This document shows, in pieces, positions 62,481 through 64,000 of a DNA stretch of 64,000 bases. The number at the start of each line of letters is the position of its first letter. Position 1 is the first letter of the stretch. The notes beneath the pieces are model-generated. The model was given only the letters and a program-made list of their open reading frames with translations. It did not search any database and had not been told where the DNA came from. This DNA comes from CAUZIZ01 sp965219005 (lineage in GTDB: Bacteria; Acidobacteriota; UBA6911; RPQK01; JAJDTT01): assembly GCA_965219005.1 (NCBI GenBank), contig CBDCMS010000004.1, positions 3,658,001 through 3,722,000 of the forward strand, in the 5' to 3' direction. The position numbers and the translations under genes are program-made.

Positions 62481-64000
62481 TTACAATGATGCGCCTTTAG
62501 GCTCTTCAACATCTTCGTCATCTAATCTTGCGAGCGCATACGCCGCTGTCTCGCGCACGACACTATCCTGATCATCAAGACTTGTTTGAACAAACGACTT
62601 GTAGCTTCCATCGCGTTCTTCTGCGATGAGGAATAGCGCGCAAGCTTTTAACCAATTAGTATCTCCCGTCAGCAAGATCTCAAGAGACTTTCGCTCGGAT
62701 TCAGGATCGTACGGTGAACGCCGTTCCGCAAGATCGAAGCCCAAGGGGTACGACTCTACAAGCGGGATAATAAGCCTCTTGAATCTAGAGTCGAGATAGT
62801 TATCCAGGAATTCTATCGCATTTGCGCGAAGCTCAGCCTTGTCACTCCGAACTCCCTTATAAGCGTTATCCATATCTTTCGCCGAATACTTCACGCCGAG
62901 CAGATCAAAAATTCGCTCCAGATTGTTTTCCAGTTGTTCCTCCAAAGCTCGGCACAAAAGATAGCGTGCGTTCGCTGGCCTCTTGAGGGTTGTGTCCTCC
63001 CTGCCTTCAGCCCTCCTAAGACTTGGCGCATCGCTCCAAGACAGGTGAAGCAACTGCTCGTTGTATGCCCTGGTCTCCGAAATCAGACTCTCATTAATAA
63101 TTTCTCTGTCAAACCTCAGGCGAGGCCGCTGCTTCTTCAGCACCTTGAGCGCACGAATTACTTCGTTCCGAACGGCGAGGTTAGCATGCCCAAGGTTCCT
63201 TGAAAGCCAATTCAAGGCTTCTTGCGTTCCAATCAGGGCTATCACCTTCGGAATGGCGGTACAGATCAACTCAGAGCTGCCGGGCGAATCGAGAACATCC
63301 CCAAGTTTTTCAAGGATAGCGTTACCGTATTCCGCAAGAGCCCTCCGAGCATGCGAGCGAAGCTGTTTCTCGCTCAAGAAATCTACCAATCGCTCAACAA
63401 AAATCGGCGACTGAGTCTTGCCTGCGCTGCAAATCGCCGCAGCAGCCACCGGAAAAGTCGAGTTTCCGTTAAGCAACCGCTGCAATAGCGGGTAGAGCTC
63501 CGATTCATTCACGATACCGATGACTTCCGCGGTATTCATCCTGATAAAAGCCTGTGTCTCTTTGTCGCCAATCCCTCGTCCGTCAAGACCCTCAACTGCA
63601 TTCGTGATCAACTTCCGCAAGGCTTTCGACGAGGTAAGTGTTGTGTTAGCCTCGTAAGCTCGTGCAGCGCATTTGAGCGCTGCTGCTCGAACGAGAACAT
63701 TTTCATGTTCTAAGTATTCTTGAAGTAATTCTGGCTCACGCTCCGAAAAAACCAATTCATAAAGGATGGCTTCTTCACGCACGCCGCGATGCGGGTGCGA
63801 AGCAAGCTCTCGCACCGTCATCAAGAAGCCTTCGACTCTTTGACGACGCAGAAAGGCCACACATCTCGCGACGATTTCTCCTGAATCGTGCTCCAGCAAT
63901 CGAGTTATATAGGGGATGATCCGTTCGTCTCGCGTCTCTTTAAGAGCGTCCAGGATAAAACAAATCTGCCTTTCGTTCCTGGCCGTTTCTAGCGTCTTCA
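62481..64000 (-). CDS. HEAT-repeat protein (5' end outside window)
   Basis: The frame is open to the window edge; TTG 63899 is unlikely to be the start because family-like sequence (ARNERQICFILDALKETRDE) continues upstream. At least 506 residues. Repeated helical pairs such as HPHRGVREEAILYELVFSER, NVLVRAAALKCAARAYE and ANLAVRNEVIRALKVLKKQR mark HEAT/Armadillo repeats, ending QDSVVRETAAYALARLDDED. With the cNMP-binding gene behind it, it resembles the C-terminal half of Npt/ATP-ADP-translocase-like MFS proteins with HEAT and cNMP domains. The transporter part would lie beyond 64000. Confidence 0.75.
   Translation of the reverse strand, partial: KTLETARNERQICFILDALKETRDERIIPYITRLLEHDSGEIVARCVAFLRRQRVEGFLMTVRELASHPHRGVREEAILYELVFSEREPELLQEYLEHENVLVRAAALKCAARAYEANTTLTSSKALRKLITNAVEGLDGRGIGDKETQAFIRMNTAEVIGIVNESELYPLLQRLLNGNSTFPVAAAAICSAGKTQSPIFVERLVDFLSEKQLRSHARRALAEYGNAILEKLGDVLDSPGSSELICTAIPKVIALIGTQEALNWLSRNLGHANLAVRNEVIRALKVLKKQRPRLRFDREIINESLISETRAYNEQLLHLSWSDAPSLRRAEGREDTTLKRPANARYLLCRALEEQLENNLERIFDLLGVKYSAKDMDNAYKGVRSDKAELRANAIEFLDNYLDSRFKRLIIPLVESYPLGFDLAERRSPYDPESERKSLEILLTGDTNWLKACALFLIAEERDGSYKSFVQTSLDDQDSVVRETAAYALARLDDEDVEEPKGASL

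Overview
The window looks like one contig from a free-living or host-associated bacterium of the Acidobacteriota or a related lineage. This rests on gene content, not on a marker gene: a DUF1549/DUF1553 protein paired with a Tat-exported DUF1501 protein, Tat-signal SelA-like and uroporphyrinogen-decarboxylase-like proteins, a DUF1571 protein, a DUF3500 protein and an S9 peptidase lipoprotein. Base composition is moderately GC-rich. I saw no rRNA, tRNA or CRISPR array.

Positions 1-32.7 kb hold a large cell-surface glycan locus. It has four or five family-2 glycosyltransferases, four polytopic membrane proteins that resemble GT-C enzymes (three are paralogs), SAM methyltransferases, two PAPS-type sulfotransferases, two phytanoyl-CoA-dioxygenase-like oxygenases, two arylsulfotransferase-family proteins, a membrane sulfatase, a UDP-galactopyranose-mutase-like flavoprotein and decayed SGNH hydrolases. 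Dispersed among them are an HprK-like kinase, a PqqD-family protein with a conserved-looking acidic/aromatic tail, and a tandem nucleotidyltransferase. That trio is known from lasso-peptide and other peptide-modification clusters. No cyclase or B2 protease is visible here, so the substrate is unknown.

Positions 32.7-55 kb hold housekeeping and accessory metabolism. In order these are the UroD-like and SelA-like Tat proteins, a scrambled IS4-family insertion carrying two interleaved duplications, an S9 peptidase, small secreted and membrane proteins, an FAD-linked oxidase with a KASIII/OleA-like synthase, a DUF1571 protein with an inserted LysM domain, an intact IS1595 element with an 8-bp target duplication, a zinc-type alcohol dehydrogenase relative, small exported proteins, the DUF1549/DUF1501 pair, and a PAS histidine kinase with its response regulator.

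Positions 55.6-61 kb are a nest of broken insertion sequences: IS1182 with a 211-bp tandem duplication, IS21 with a truncated istB, and IS256 lacking its 5' end. The last 3 kb carry a small membrane protein, a cyclic-nucleotide-binding protein and the 3' part of a HEAT-repeat gene that runs off the window.

Many genes are disrupted. There are single-base frameshifts in the HprK-like kinase, a methyltransferase, a sulfatase, an SGNH hydrolase and a secreted protein, one in-frame stop in an arylsulfotransferase-like gene, and several gene remnants. Together with the IS load this suggests genome decay, but the homopolymer position of some indels means sequencing or assembly error must be excluded first.
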